A stretch of DNA of 64,000 nt from Bradyrhizobium sp. in8p8 (GTDB taxonomy: Bacteria > Pseudomonadota > Alphaproteobacteria > Rhizobiales > Xanthobacteraceae). The notes beneath the pieces are model-generated. The model did not search any database and had not been told where the DNA came from. It worked only from the letters and a program-made list of their open reading frames with translations. The translations under genes and the position numbers were made by a program. Below are positions 26,586 through 35,967 of this stretch, one piece after another; within the stretch, counting starts at the first letter, position 1; each line of letters begins with the position of its first letter. Location of the stretch: positions 186,001-250,000 of the forward strand of contig NZ_AUGD01000002.1 of NCBI RefSeq assembly GCF_000426845.1, read 5' to 3'.

Positions 26586-27977
26586 TCATGGCTGCTTGGC
26601 TCCTGGTCCCGATGCCCCCGGCCCCGGTGCCGGCCCGGTCTGCCCCTTCTGGTCGCCTTCGCTGCTCTTGCGCTTGGCGCGGAACTCGCCCTCCTTGACT
26701 TGGCCGTTCTTCTGGCCGTCTCTCGCACCATCCTTCTTCTGGGCGTCCGGCCCGCGCGAGCGCTTGCGCGGCGCAAGATCCGCTGACGGGGTCTGGTCAT
26801 CGCGGCCGATGATCACCTTGGAGCCGTCGGCCAGATTGGCAAAGCCCGTGGTGACGACCTTGTCGCTCGCGGACAAGCCGCCGGCTATCACGGCATCATG
26901 CTCGTTCTGCTGCGTCACGGTAACGGGCTTGGCCGAGACGATGTTGTCCTCACCGATGACATAGCTGAACGTCCCGACCGGCCCTCGTTGCACTGCCGAG
27001 GTCGGCACCACCAGCGCCTGCGTCAAGGTCTCTACCTTGAGGCGGACATTGACGAACTGGCCCGGCCAGAGCTGGTAATTGGCATTGGGGAATTCGGCCT
27101 TGAGCTTGAGCGTGCCCGTTGTCTGGTCGACCAGGTTGTCGATGCCGGTCAGCTTGCCGGTGTCGATCACGGTCACGCCGTCATTGCCGAACACGTCGAC
27201 CGCGAGGGGCCCTCTTGCCGCGGCCGCGTTGACGCGCATGATCTGCTGCTGAGGCAGGCTGAACCACACCGCGATCGGCTGCAATTGCGTGATCACCACG
27301 AGGCCCGTGGTATCGGACGCGCGGATGATGTTGCCCTGGTCGACCTGGCGCAGGCCGGCCCGCCCCGAGATCGGCGCCACGATCTTGGTGTAGCTGAGCG
27401 TTGCCGCCGCATTGTCGATTGCGGCCTGATCGGCTTTCACCAGCGCCTCGGTCTGCGCCACCAGCGCGCGCTGCGTGTCGGCCTGCTGCTTGGAGCCGGC
27501 ATTGGAGGCGGCGAGCTGCTCGTAGCGCGCAAGGTCGATGCGCTGGTTGGCGAGCTGCGCCTGGTCCTGCGCCTTCTTGGCGACGGCCTGGTCGTACTGG
27601 GCCTGGTAGATCGCCGGATCAATCTCGCCGAGCACGTCGCCTTTCTTGACGTCCTGGCCTTCCGTGAAATTGACCGAGATCAGCTTGCCATCGACCTGCG
27701 AGCGCACGGTCACGGTGTTGAGCGCGCGGACCGCGCCGACGCCGTCGAGAAAGACCGGCACGTCCTGAATGCGCGGGGTCGCCGCCAGCACCGGCACCGG
27801 CAGATCGGGGCGCTGGTTGCGATTGTTGGCCTGCTGCTGGTGCATCGCAATCCAGCCGAGGTAACCAAGGCCACCGAGGATCGCGAGCGTGATAAGAGTC
27901 ACGACGAAGCCGCGTGCACGCGATCTTTTCGCCCTCCCCTCTCCCGCGCCTTGCTTCGCATCCGGCTTAAAGAGCAT
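26586..27977 (-). CDS. mdtA: RND efflux periplasmic adaptor (HlyD/MdtA-like membrane fusion protein)
   Basis: 463 residues from the ATG at 27977 (MLFKPDAKQGAGEG). One N-terminal membrane anchor (GFVVTLITLAILGGLGYLGWIAM), the lipoyl halves (VRSQVDGKLISVNFTEGQDVKKGDVLGEIDP and VAPISGRAGLRQVDQGNIIRASD), an alpha-hairpin (ARYEQLAASNAGSKQQADTQRALVAQ), and a beta-barrel domain (KLKAEFPNANYQLWPGQFVNVRL). The C-terminal 70 residues are an unusual charged Lys/Arg/Gly/Pro tail. The start overlaps the end of the outer-membrane-factor gene by 11 bases. Confidence 0.93.
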   Translation of the reverse strand: MLFKPDAKQGAGEGRAKRSRARGFVVTLITLAILGGLGYLGWIAMHQQQANNRNQRPDLPVPVLAATPRIQDVPVFLDGVGAVRALNTVTVRSQVDGKLISVNFTEGQDVKKGDVLGEIDPAIYQAQYDQAVAKKAQDQAQLANQRIDLARYEQLAASNAGSKQQADTQRALVAQTEALVKADQAAIDNAAATLSYTKIVAPISGRAGLRQVDQGNIIRASDTTGLVVITQLQPIAVWFSLPQQQIMRVNAAAARGPLAVDVFGNDGVTVIDTGKLTGIDNLVDQTTGTLKLKAEFPNANYQLWPGQFVNVRLKVETLTQALVVPTSAVQRGPVGTFSYVIGEDNIVSAKPVTVTQQNEHDAVIAGGLSASDKVVTTGFANLADGSKVIIGRDDQTPSADLAPRKRSRGPDAQKKDGARDGQKNGQVKEGEFRAKRKSSEGDQKGQTGPAPGPGASGPGAKQP

Positions 27978-29445
27978 TGACCGGTTTCTCCATTCGCGGC
28001 TCCCAGCCGCCGCCGAGCGCCTGATACAGGCTGACGATGGCGAGCAGGCGGGCCAGTTGCGCCTGCAACAGCGCATCTTCCGCCTGGAACAGGGTCAGCT
28101 GGGTGTTGAGCACGGTCACGATATCGGCAGTGCCGGCGCGCAGCTGCTGCTCGGACAAGTCGAATGCTCGGCGCGAGGCGGCAACGACGTCGCGCTGCAA
28201 TTGCAGCCTGATCGTGGTTTGCTTGATCGAGAACAGTGCGTTGTCGACGTCGGCAAAGGCCTGGATGATGGTCTTGCGGTAGATCTGAAGCAGCTCGTCC
28301 TGCCGTGCCTTGGCAAGCTCGAAATTGCCGAGGATCCTGCCCCCGTCGAAGATCGGCTGCGTCGCGCTGCCGACGAGCTGGAAGAAGGCCGCATGCGGCT
28401 GGAACAGCGAGACCAGCGCCGAACTCTGATAGCCTCCATTGCCGGTGAGCTGGATGGTCGGAAAGAACTGCGCGCGGGCATTGCCGATGTTTGCGGTGGC
28501 GGAGGCGAGCTGCGCCTCCTGTCGGCGAATGTCGGGCCGCTGCGTCAGCAGTTCCGACGGCAGGCCGGGTGTCACGCGCGGGATCGCGATCCGGTCCAGG
28601 GAGCCGCCGTGCACGCGCACGCTTTCCGGCGGGCGGGAAACCAGCACCGCGAGGGCATTGACATTCTGGTCGAGCGTCTGGCGCAGTGGTGGCACAAGCG
28701 CCTTCTGGTTTGCGAGCACGCTCTCCTGCTGGGCGACGTCGAGATCGGTGCCGGTGCCGGCGTTGCGCCGTTCCCTGACGGCGTCGAGAATGCGCTGCGC
28801 GCTCGCGATGTTACGCTGCGAGGTCCTGATGCGGTCCTGCGAGGCCAGCACCTGGAAATAGGCGTTGGCGACGGCTGCCAGCGTCGTCAGTGCCACCGTG
28901 TCGCGATCGAAGCGGTTGGCGTTGGCCGTCTCCTCTGCGGTCTGCAGCGCGGCGCGGTTCTGGCCCCAGAAGTCGAGCTGGTAGCTCGCGCTGAGCGAGG
29001 CCGAATAATTGACGACCTCGCGCCCGCCGATGGACAGGCCCGAAGCGCTCGAGCCCGAGGTGCGCGAATAGGTTTCCGAGCCGCCAGAGGAGACGCTGGG
29101 CAGCAGCGCGGCGCCCGCCTGCCGCGCCTGGGCATCGGCCTGGACGATGCGCGCAACGGCGGCTGCGATGTCGAGATTGACGGTCTGCGCCTCCTGCATC
29201 AGCTGCGTCAGCTCCGCAGAGCGGAAGCCGCGCCACCAATCCAGTGACGGCGGCGCATCGCCTTTGCCCGCATATTTGTACTGCGCGGGAACGTCGAGGG
29301 CGGGATCTGGAAGATCCTGGGTCAGCACACACGCACCGGAACCGGCACCGAGGCACAGCACCGCAATCCAGCGCGCCGCGCGCAGCGTCCATGACGGAGA
29401 ACCGAGAAACCGCCGCGCGGCGATCGCAGGAACTTCCAGTGTCAC
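27967..29445 (-). CDS. RND efflux outer-membrane lipoprotein, NodT family
   Basis: 492 residues, first gene of the efflux operon. The leader ends in a lipobox-like LCLGAGSGAC, so the mature protein should be lipid-anchored. It continues LPDPALDVPAQYKY and WWRGFRSAELTQLMQEAQTVNLDIAAAVARIVQADAQARQAGAALLP, a hallmark of OprM/NodT channels; a second repeat has QPIFDGGRILGNFELAKARQDEL and GTADIVTVLNTQLTLFQAED. It gives the operon its own channel, so the TolC at 4-5 kb is not needed by this pump. No regulator gene is adjacent. Confidence 0.92.
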   Translation of the reverse strand: MTLEVPAIAARRFLGSPSWTLRAARWIAVLCLGAGSGACVLTQDLPDPALDVPAQYKYAGKGDAPPSLDWWRGFRSAELTQLMQEAQTVNLDIAAAVARIVQADAQARQAGAALLPSVSSGGSETYSRTSGSSASGLSIGGREVVNYSASLSASYQLDFWGQNRAALQTAEETANANRFDRDTVALTTLAAVANAYFQVLASQDRIRTSQRNIASAQRILDAVRERRNAGTGTDLDVAQQESVLANQKALVPPLRQTLDQNVNALAVLVSRPPESVRVHGGSLDRIAIPRVTPGLPSELLTQRPDIRRQEAQLASATANIGNARAQFFPTIQLTGNGGYQSSALVSLFQPHAAFFQLVGSATQPIFDGGRILGNFELAKARQDELLQIYRKTIIQAFADVDNALFSIKQTTIRLQLQRDVVAASRRAFDLSEQQLRAGTADIVTVLNTQLTLFQAEDALLQAQLARLLAIVSLYQALGGGWEPRMEKPVNAL

Positions 29446-30165
29446 ATCCAGCCCCCGCCGGGCAGAACGAGCCGCTGCCGCACAGCCGGATTAACCGATT
29501 CGCGGCGGGGCAGTCGGGAGGCTTTGAACGACGCGTTCACAGGCGTGATGCTTTCTGCGGAACCTCGAACCATACTAGCCGGGCGCGGAATGGCGGGACA
29601 GTGCCGCAGTTGCGAGATGCCCATGTCAATGCGCCGGCAGGGAGCGCGCAAGAATGCCGAATGTGCCTGTCTCGCAGCGGCTTCTTGGATTGCGGTACAT
29701 TGGAAGCGCGATCAAGCTTACCAAGATTTCATGTGATATTGCTGCAACACGGGCTGCTGAGCCCTTCAATACGACCACACCCTGCGGCTTCAGCTCAATC
29801 ACGCCCTCCGGCAACTCACAAGACCGTCAACTGCCGACCCCCGTGGCTCTTTCGTGCCGATGTCGCTCCGGCCTTCCCACGCCTCTCGAACTCGACCGGT
29901 GTCGCCCGTAGCAAGAATTGGTCGCAAGACTGCTCATGAAGCGCGTATCATTTCGCTCCCTGACCAAGCTCGATGATTTCCTCCTACCGATATCCCCGCC
30001 TCGCGGCCACGCGCATCTTCCGCCGGTTTCGTCCCTCGAGAATATCAGTGTTTGAGCGGACGTTTCGCTCCGGTTCGCCGCACCGCAAAGGCCTTCCCCT
30101 TTGGCCTGCCAAGCACTACGTTCTCGCCAGACCTGATCAACCCCCTGGTAGCGATTTTCCCCGAC
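29446..30165. other. 720-base gap between the efflux operon and cysK
   Basis: No convincing gene. Short open frames occur on both strands (for example 62 codons on the minus strand at 29626-29814 starting MPEGVIELKPQGVVVLKG), but none has a ribosome-binding site plus a recognisable family. It should contain divergent promoters for the efflux operon and cysK. I could not identify an operator or riboswitch. Confidence 0.5.
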
Positions 30166-31200
30166 ATGCCCATTCGAAACGACGTTGTCGAAGCCATCGG
30201 CAACACCCCGCTGATCAAGCTGAAGCGCGCCTCGGAATTGACCGGATGCACCATCCTCGGCAAGGCCGAGTTCATGAATCCGGGCCAGTCGGTCAAGGAC
30301 CGCGCCGGCAAATGGATGATCCTGGAGGCGGAGAAGCGCGGCGAGCTCAAGCCTGGCGGTCTCGTGGTGGAAGCGACCGCCGGCAATACCGGCATCGGAC
30401 TGGCGGTCGTGGCGAGCGCGCGCGGCTACCGCACCTTGATCGTGATCCCGGAAACGCAAAGCCAGGAGAAGAAGGACTTTCTGAAGCTGTGCGGTGCCGA
30501 GCTGATCGAAGTGCCCGCCCTTCCTTACGCCAACCCCAACAACTACCAGCATGTCGGCCGGCGACTCGCCGACGAGTTGCGCAAGACCGAGCCGAATGGC
30601 GTGCTATTCGCCGATCAGTGGAACAATCTCGATAATGCCAAGGCGCATTACGAATCCACGGGGCCGGAGATCTGGGAACAGACCGCAGGCAAGGTCGACG
30701 GCTTCGTCTGCTCGGTCGGCAGCGGCGGCACGCTGGCCGGCGTCAGCCGTTATCTGAAAGAGAAGAGCAAGACCATTCGCATCGCCTGCGCCGATCCGCA
30801 CGGCGCCGGCATGTACGAATATTTCAGGACCGGCGAAGCCAAGGCGACGCCCGGGAGCTCGATCACCGAAGGCATTGGCCTCAACCGCGCCACGGCGATC
30901 GTCGAAACAGCCAAAGTCGATGACGCCTATCTCATACCCGATGCTGAGGCCGTGAGCGCCATCTACGAGCTGCTGCAGCACGAGGGCCTGTGCCTCGGCG
31001 GCTCGACCGGCGTCAACATTGTCGGCGCGATGCGCCTTGCGAAACAGCTCGGGCCTGGCAAGACAGTCGTGACCATGCTCTGCGATTCCGGCAGCCGCTA
31101 CCAATCCAAGCTGTTCAACGCCGACTTCATGCGCGCCAAGAACCTGCCGGTGCCGGAGTGGCTGGAGAAGCGCAGCAACATCAAGCCGCCGTTCGTGTGA
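30166..31200 (+). CDS. cysK: cysteine synthase A (O-acetylserine sulfhydrylase)
   Basis: 344 residues from the ATG at 30166 (MPIRNDVVEAIGNTPLIKLKRA). It catalyses O-acetylserine plus sulfide to cysteine with PLP. The PLP lysine is in GQSVKDRAGKWM, the substrate loop is EATAGNTGIGLAVV, and the cofactor phosphate loop is SVGSGGTLAGVSRYL. The 3' part has EGIGLNRATAIVETAKVDDAY and GGSTGVNIVGAMRLA. Slightly longer than E. coli CysK. The ribosome-binding site is weak, and an open frame continues upstream only through a TTG at 30052. It converges on the TPR-glycosyltransferase genes with 58 bases between stops. Confidence 0.94.
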   Translation: MPIRNDVVEAIGNTPLIKLKRASELTGCTILGKAEFMNPGQSVKDRAGKWMILEAEKRGELKPGGLVVEATAGNTGIGLAVVASARGYRTLIVIPETQSQEKKDFLKLCGAELIEVPALPYANPNNYQHVGRRLADELRKTEPNGVLFADQWNNLDNAKAHYESTGPEIWEQTAGKVDGFVCSVGSGGTLAGVSRYLKEKSKTIRIACADPHGAGMYEYFRTGEAKATPGSSITEGIGLNRATAIVETAKVDDAYLIPDAEAVSAIYELLQHEGLCLGGSTGVNIVGAMRLAKQLGPGKTVVTMLCDSGSRYQSKLFNADFMRAKNLPVPEWLEKRSNIKPPFV

Positions 31201-31258
31201 TCGCGGAGGGAAGGCTCACGTCGGAGACACCGCCCGAGCTCGCGCACGGCAGGATGCC

Positions 31259-33502
31259 CTATACCATCGCGCCGTGTTCCGACCCCGCCGCACAATAGTC
31301 ACGCCAGAACTGGCGATATCCCGCCTCGACCTTGCGCGTGTAGATCTCGACATTGCCGGCGGGGGATGCGGCGATCCGAGCCGGCAATTCGTTGCGCAAC
31401 TTCGCCAGACAAGCCGGCTGCGTCGCGTATTTGTACGCGATCGCGGCATAGCCCTCATCATCTTCGGCGACCCAGTCCTCGAGACCGACTGCCGCCACAA
31501 TCGACCCGCCGGCGCGCGAGGAAGCGCCGTTGCCCAGCTTGGCGACGACGGGAACGCCGGCATAGAGCGATTCCCAGGTGCTGATGCCGCCGTTCTGCGG
31601 GAACGTATCGAGCGAAATGTCGACATTCGCAAACGCCCGCAGATGCTCATCGCGCGGGGTCGAGCCCATGCAGATGACATTGTCTTCGCCGATACCCTGC
31701 CCCACGAACCGCGCGACCAGGCTGTCGCGCAGCAAGGGATCGTCAAGCAAGGTATGCTTGATGATGATCTTCGACCCTGTCACCGCGCGCATCACCTTCG
31801 ACCACACCCGGATGGCCTCGTCCGATATCTTGAAGATGCGGTTGAACACGCCGAACGTCACATAGCCGTTGCGAAGCATGGGAAGCTCCGACGACGGCAC
31901 GTCCAGGATGGGATCGATCGTGATCAGGCATGGCAGATCGTAGACTTTTTCTGCCAGCAGATGGCGCGCCGACTTGGGAATGAAAATCGGATCTGCGAGC
32001 ACATAATCCATGGTCTGAAGGCCGGTGCCGGTGGCGTGCCCGAAGCCTGTGACCTGGATGGGCGCCGGCTTCCGTGCGAAGACTGGAAGCCTGTTGCCCG
32101 AGGAGTGACCCGACACATCGATCAGGATATCCACCTTGTCGGCCTGGATACGATCGGCCAGTTCGTCGTCCGAAAGCTGCCAGGCATCGACCCAGACGTC
32201 CGCATAGGAGTTGAATTCGGCCGTCATCTCATCGCGTCGCGGCGAGCACGAATAGCAGACGATCTTGAACCTGGCGTGATCATGGTGGCGTAGCACCGGC
32301 AACAGGGCGAACGCAGCCGAGTGGTACCAGAACTCGGCCGCGACATATCCGATCACGATCCGCCTGTCCGGATCGCGCTCCCGCGGCGCCAACGTCCGTT
32401 GCGGCAATCTGGACCCGATCGCCTCCCACCAGTATTTCCGCGCAGCCTGCTGGAGCGCGAAATCGGCGTCGGAGAGAAAGTCCAGAAAGAAGATCTTGCG
32501 TGCAATCAGGTCGGCATCGTCAGGCGCGAGCGCCAGCGCGGCGTCGAGATGCGCGATGGTGGATGCGATCTCTCCCTGGTTGGCGAAACAGGCGCTCAGC
32601 AGCGTCACCGCAATCGCGGAGCGCGGATTTTCCACGAGCAGGATCCTGACGGCCTCAATCGCCTCGGCCGTATTCCCAAGCTGGATGCTGACTTGCGCCT
32701 TCCCCTGCAAGGCGACCTCGAGCTTGGGCGAAAGCGCAAGTGCTGCATCAAAATCCACGGCCGCCTGGTCCAGTCGCGACAGCTCGAAATGCAGCCGTCC
32801 GCGGTGCGCCAGGGCCTTGGCCCAATGAGGCCTGATCGCGAGCGCGGCTTCGAGCGCGGCTTTCGCTTCATCGTAGTGCTTGAGCTCAATACAGACCACG
32901 CCTTTGCCGACGAGCGCTTCCGTGTGCCGCGGCTGAAACACGAGAGCGCGATCGAAACTCTGCTTGGCGCGGTCAAACTGGCGCAGCGCCAGCTCCGCCA
33001 GGCCGCGATTGCAGAGCGCATCGGCATGGTCCGGCTTCAGCTTAATCGCGCGTTCGTACATTTCGATCGCCTGCTCCGCGAAGTTGAGCTGGAGCAGTGT
33101 ATTGCCGAGATTGGCCAGACCCTGCGGAAAATTCGGCTTCAGTGCGATCGCCTTCTCCTGGCAGCGGCGCGCTTCATCGAAGTTCCTGAGATCGAAATGC
33201 ACTGCCCCAAGATGGCTGTGGGCCTCGTGCGAACGAGGATCGATCGCGGTCGCACGCTCCAGCAGCCGTTGCGCCTCGTCCAGGCGTCGGCCGTTCTGCG
33301 CACACAGGCCGAGCAGGTGCGTGGCGTCGAAATGATCCGGAAGCGCTTGCAGGATCTGACGGCAGAGCGCCTCGGTCTCCGCATATCGGCCCTGGCCATA
33401 GGCGCTTGCCGCGGCGGCGACGACCGCGTCTGCCTGTTTCTTCAGTTTCTTCTGCAATCGCGCGTTCTGGAATGCGCGCGCGCCGGCGCCGCTGCTCTGC
33501 AA
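31259..33502 (-). CDS. TPR protein with O-GlcNAc-transferase-like (SPINDLY, GT41) domain, copy 1
   Basis: 747 residues. About ten TPR units fill residues 20-370 (for example PRSHEAHSHLGAVHFDLRNFDEARRCQEKAIALKP). The C-terminal half is the GT41 catalytic region: IVIGYVAAEFWYHSAAFALLPVLRHHDHARFKI, DVSGHSSGNRLPVFARKPAPIQVTGFGHATGTGLQTMDY, and SLDTFPQNGGISTWESLYAGVPVV. Family members move GlcNAc, fucose or other sugars onto Ser/Thr of proteins; the bacterial donor and acceptor here are unknown. The start is a TTG at 33502 behind GGAGAG at 6 bases, a context repeated in the two neighbouring copies. It is the most downstream of three tandem paralogues. Confidence 0.88.
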   Translation of the reverse strand: MQSSGAGARAFQNARLQKKLKKQADAVVAAAASAYGQGRYAETEALCRQILQALPDHFDATHLLGLCAQNGRRLDEAQRLLERATAIDPRSHEAHSHLGAVHFDLRNFDEARRCQEKAIALKPNFPQGLANLGNTLLQLNFAEQAIEMYERAIKLKPDHADALCNRGLAELALRQFDRAKQSFDRALVFQPRHTEALVGKGVVCIELKHYDEAKAALEAALAIRPHWAKALAHRGRLHFELSRLDQAAVDFDAALALSPKLEVALQGKAQVSIQLGNTAEAIEAVRILLVENPRSAIAVTLLSACFANQGEIASTIAHLDAALALAPDDADLIARKIFFLDFLSDADFALQQAARKYWWEAIGSRLPQRTLAPRERDPDRRIVIGYVAAEFWYHSAAFALLPVLRHHDHARFKIVCYSCSPRRDEMTAEFNSYADVWVDAWQLSDDELADRIQADKVDILIDVSGHSSGNRLPVFARKPAPIQVTGFGHATGTGLQTMDYVLADPIFIPKSARHLLAEKVYDLPCLITIDPILDVPSSELPMLRNGYVTFGVFNRIFKISDEAIRVWSKVMRAVTGSKIIIKHTLLDDPLLRDSLVARFVGQGIGEDNVICMGSTPRDEHLRAFANVDISLDTFPQNGGISTWESLYAGVPVVAKLGNGASSRAGGSIVAAVGLEDWVAEDDEGYAAIAYKYATQPACLAKLRNELPARIAASPAGNVEIYTRKVEAGYRQFWRDYCAAGSEHGAMV

Positions 33503-33608
33503 AGTATTCTCTCCGGAGGATCGCCCGGAGAAAGTCTAACTGATTCGCAGGCCCCGCCGGCCGCCCGCGGGACCGGCCTCGCCTCCGGAATGTCCCGGTG
33601 CTCAGCGC

Positions 33609-35849
33609 CTACGCCGGGCCGCGTTCCGAGGCCGAGGCGCAATAATCGCGCCAGAACTGGCGATATCCCGCCTCGACCCTGCGCGTGTAGATCTCGACAT
33701 TGCCGGCAGGGGATGCGGCGATCCGAGCCGGCAACTCGCTGCGCAACTTCGCCAGATGAACAGGCTCCGATGCATGTTTGATCGCGATCGCGGCATAGCC
33801 TTCATCGTCCTCGGCCACCCAGTCCTCGAGACCGACGGCAGCGACGATCGACCCGCCGGCGCGCGAGGAAGCGCCGTTGCCGAGCTTGGCGACGACGGGA
33901 ACGCCGGCGTAAAGCGATTCCCAGGTGCTGATGCCGCCGTTCTGCGGGAATGTATCGAGCGAAATGTCGACCTTCGCGAAGGCGAGCAAATGCTCGTGGC
34001 GCGACGTCGACCCCATGCAGGTGATGTTCTCCGCCGCGATACCTTGCGCCACGAACCGCGCCACCAGGCTGTCCCGCAGCAAGGGATCGTCGAGCAGTCC
34101 GTGCTTGATGATGATCTTCGACCCGGTCACCCCGCGCATCACCTTCGACCACACGCGGATCGCCTCGTCCGATATCTTGTAGATGCGGTTGAACACGCCG
34201 AACGTCACATGGCCGTTGCGGAGCATGGGAAGCTCCGACGGTGGCACGTCGAGGATGGGCTCGATCGTGATCAGACACGGCAAATCATAGACTTTCTCGG
34301 CCAGCAAGTGGCGCGCCGATTGCGGGATGAAAGTCGGGTCCGCGAGCACATAGTCCATGGTCTGAAGGCCCGTGCCTGTGGCGTGTCCGAACCCCGTCGC
34401 CTGGATTGGCGCGGGCTTGCGAGCGAACACATGGAGCCTGTTGCCGGTTGTATGCCCGGATACGTCGATCAGGACATCGACCTTGTCGGCCTGGATACGG
34501 TCGGCCAACTCGTCGTCCGAAAGCTGCCCGGCGTCGACCCAGACGTCCGCCAAGGGCTTGAATCGTTCGGTCATCTCATCCGGCAACGGACAGCAGGAAT
34601 AGCAGATGATCTCGAACCTGGCGTGATCATGATGGCGCAGAACCGGCAACAAAGTGAGCGCCGCCGAGTGGTTCCTGAACTCGGACGCGACATAGCCGAT
34701 CACGATCCGCTTGTCCGGATCGAGCTCCCGCGGCGCCAACGTCCTTCGCGGCAGCTTGACGCCGACTGCATCCCACCACGATTTTCGCGCCGCTTGTTGA
34801 ATGGCGAAACCGGCTTCGGACAGATAGTCCAGCAAGAAGATCTTGCGCTCGATGGCGTCCGCGTAGTCCGGCCTGAGCTCCAACGCCGCGTCGAGATGCG
34901 CGAGTGCCGTCGTGATGTCGCCCTGACTCGCGTAACACGACGCCAGCAGTGCCATGCCGATCTCGGATCGCGGATTTTCCTCGAGCAGAGTCTTGACCGC
35001 CGCAATCGCCTGCGCCGTGTTCCCCAGGAGAATGTTGACTTGTGCCTTCCCGCGCAATGCCAGCTCGAGGGTCGGCGCTTGCGCCAGCGCGGCCTCGAAA
35101 TCCGCAGCCGCCTGCGGCAGCCGCGACAGATCAAAATTGAGCCGTCCGCGCTGCGCCAGCAGCCTCGGCGAATTGGGCTTGATGGCAAGCCCGGCCGCGA
35201 GCGCGGCTTCGGCCTCGTCAAAGTGCCGGAGTTCGACGCTCACCATTCCCTTGCCGGCGATCGCTTCGGCGTGACGCGGCTGAAATACCAGGGCGCGATC
35301 GAAACTCTCCCTGGCACGCTCGATCTGGCCCATCATGAGTTCCGCCATGCCGCGGTTGCAGAATGCATCGGCATAGTCAGGCTTCAGCCTGATAGCGCGT
35401 TCGTGCAGCTCGATTGCCTGCTCGGCCTGCTTCATGTGCAGCAGCGTGTTCCCGAGGTTGGTCAGCGCAAGCGGAAAGTTCGGCTTCAGCGCGATAGCCT
35501 TCTCCTGACACCTGCGCGCATCCTCGAACTTCTTCAGGTCGAAATAGACCGTCGCGAGATTGCTGTAGGCCTCATGCGAGCGTGGATCGAGCGCAATCGC
35601 CCGTTCAAGCAACTGCCGGGCCTCCTCCAGGCGCCGGCCTTCATGTGCACACAAGCCGAGCAGATGCGTCGCGTCGAAATGCTCCGGAAGCGCCTTCAGG
35701 ATCTCCCGGCAGAGCGCCTCGGCTTCTCCATACCTGCCCTGGCCATAGGCGGCCCCGGCAGCGGAGATGACGGCGTCCGCCTGCTTCATCAGTTTCTTCT
35801 GCAATCGCGCGTTCTGGAATGCGCGCGCGCCGGCGCCGCTGCTTTGCAA
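33609..35849 (-). CDS. TPR protein with O-GlcNAc-transferase-like (SPINDLY, GT41) domain, copy 2
   Basis: 746 residues, colinear with copies 1 and 3. The N-terminal MQSSGAGARAFQNARLQKKL is shared with copy 1, followed by TPR units and the same GT41 core (IVIGYVASEFRNHSAALTLLPVLRHHDH, DVSGHTTGNRLHVFARKPAPIQATGFGHATGTG, SLDTFPQNGGISTWESLYAGVPVVAKLGNGASSRAGGSIV). The last 150 residues are nearly identical among copies while the TPR regions differ more, so target specificity may differ. TTG start at 35849 behind GGAGAG. 106 bases separate it from copy 1. Confidence 0.88.
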   Translation of the reverse strand: MQSSGAGARAFQNARLQKKLMKQADAVISAAGAAYGQGRYGEAEALCREILKALPEHFDATHLLGLCAHEGRRLEEARQLLERAIALDPRSHEAYSNLATVYFDLKKFEDARRCQEKAIALKPNFPLALTNLGNTLLHMKQAEQAIELHERAIRLKPDYADAFCNRGMAELMMGQIERARESFDRALVFQPRHAEAIAGKGMVSVELRHFDEAEAALAAGLAIKPNSPRLLAQRGRLNFDLSRLPQAAADFEAALAQAPTLELALRGKAQVNILLGNTAQAIAAVKTLLEENPRSEIGMALLASCYASQGDITTALAHLDAALELRPDYADAIERKIFLLDYLSEAGFAIQQAARKSWWDAVGVKLPRRTLAPRELDPDKRIVIGYVASEFRNHSAALTLLPVLRHHDHARFEIICYSCCPLPDEMTERFKPLADVWVDAGQLSDDELADRIQADKVDVLIDVSGHTTGNRLHVFARKPAPIQATGFGHATGTGLQTMDYVLADPTFIPQSARHLLAEKVYDLPCLITIEPILDVPPSELPMLRNGHVTFGVFNRIYKISDEAIRVWSKVMRGVTGSKIIIKHGLLDDPLLRDSLVARFVAQGIAAENITCMGSTSRHEHLLAFAKVDISLDTFPQNGGISTWESLYAGVPVVAKLGNGASSRAGGSIVAAVGLEDWVAEDDEGYAAIAIKHASEPVHLAKLRSELPARIAASPAGNVEIYTRRVEAGYRQFWRDYCASASERGPA

Positions 35850-35967
35850 TGTGTCTCTCCGGAGAATGGCCGTACGGAGAGTCTAGCTGATTCGCCGTCG
35901 GGGCCGCCGATCAGCCGAGCCTCCGGGATTTCCCGGGGGCTCAAGGCAACATCCGGCCGGGCCCAAG

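Noticed and set aside
24300..26786. 828-codon plus-strand open frame opposite the RND pump gene
   Set aside because: Antisense shadow, rich in Arg, His, Asp and Gln with no motif.
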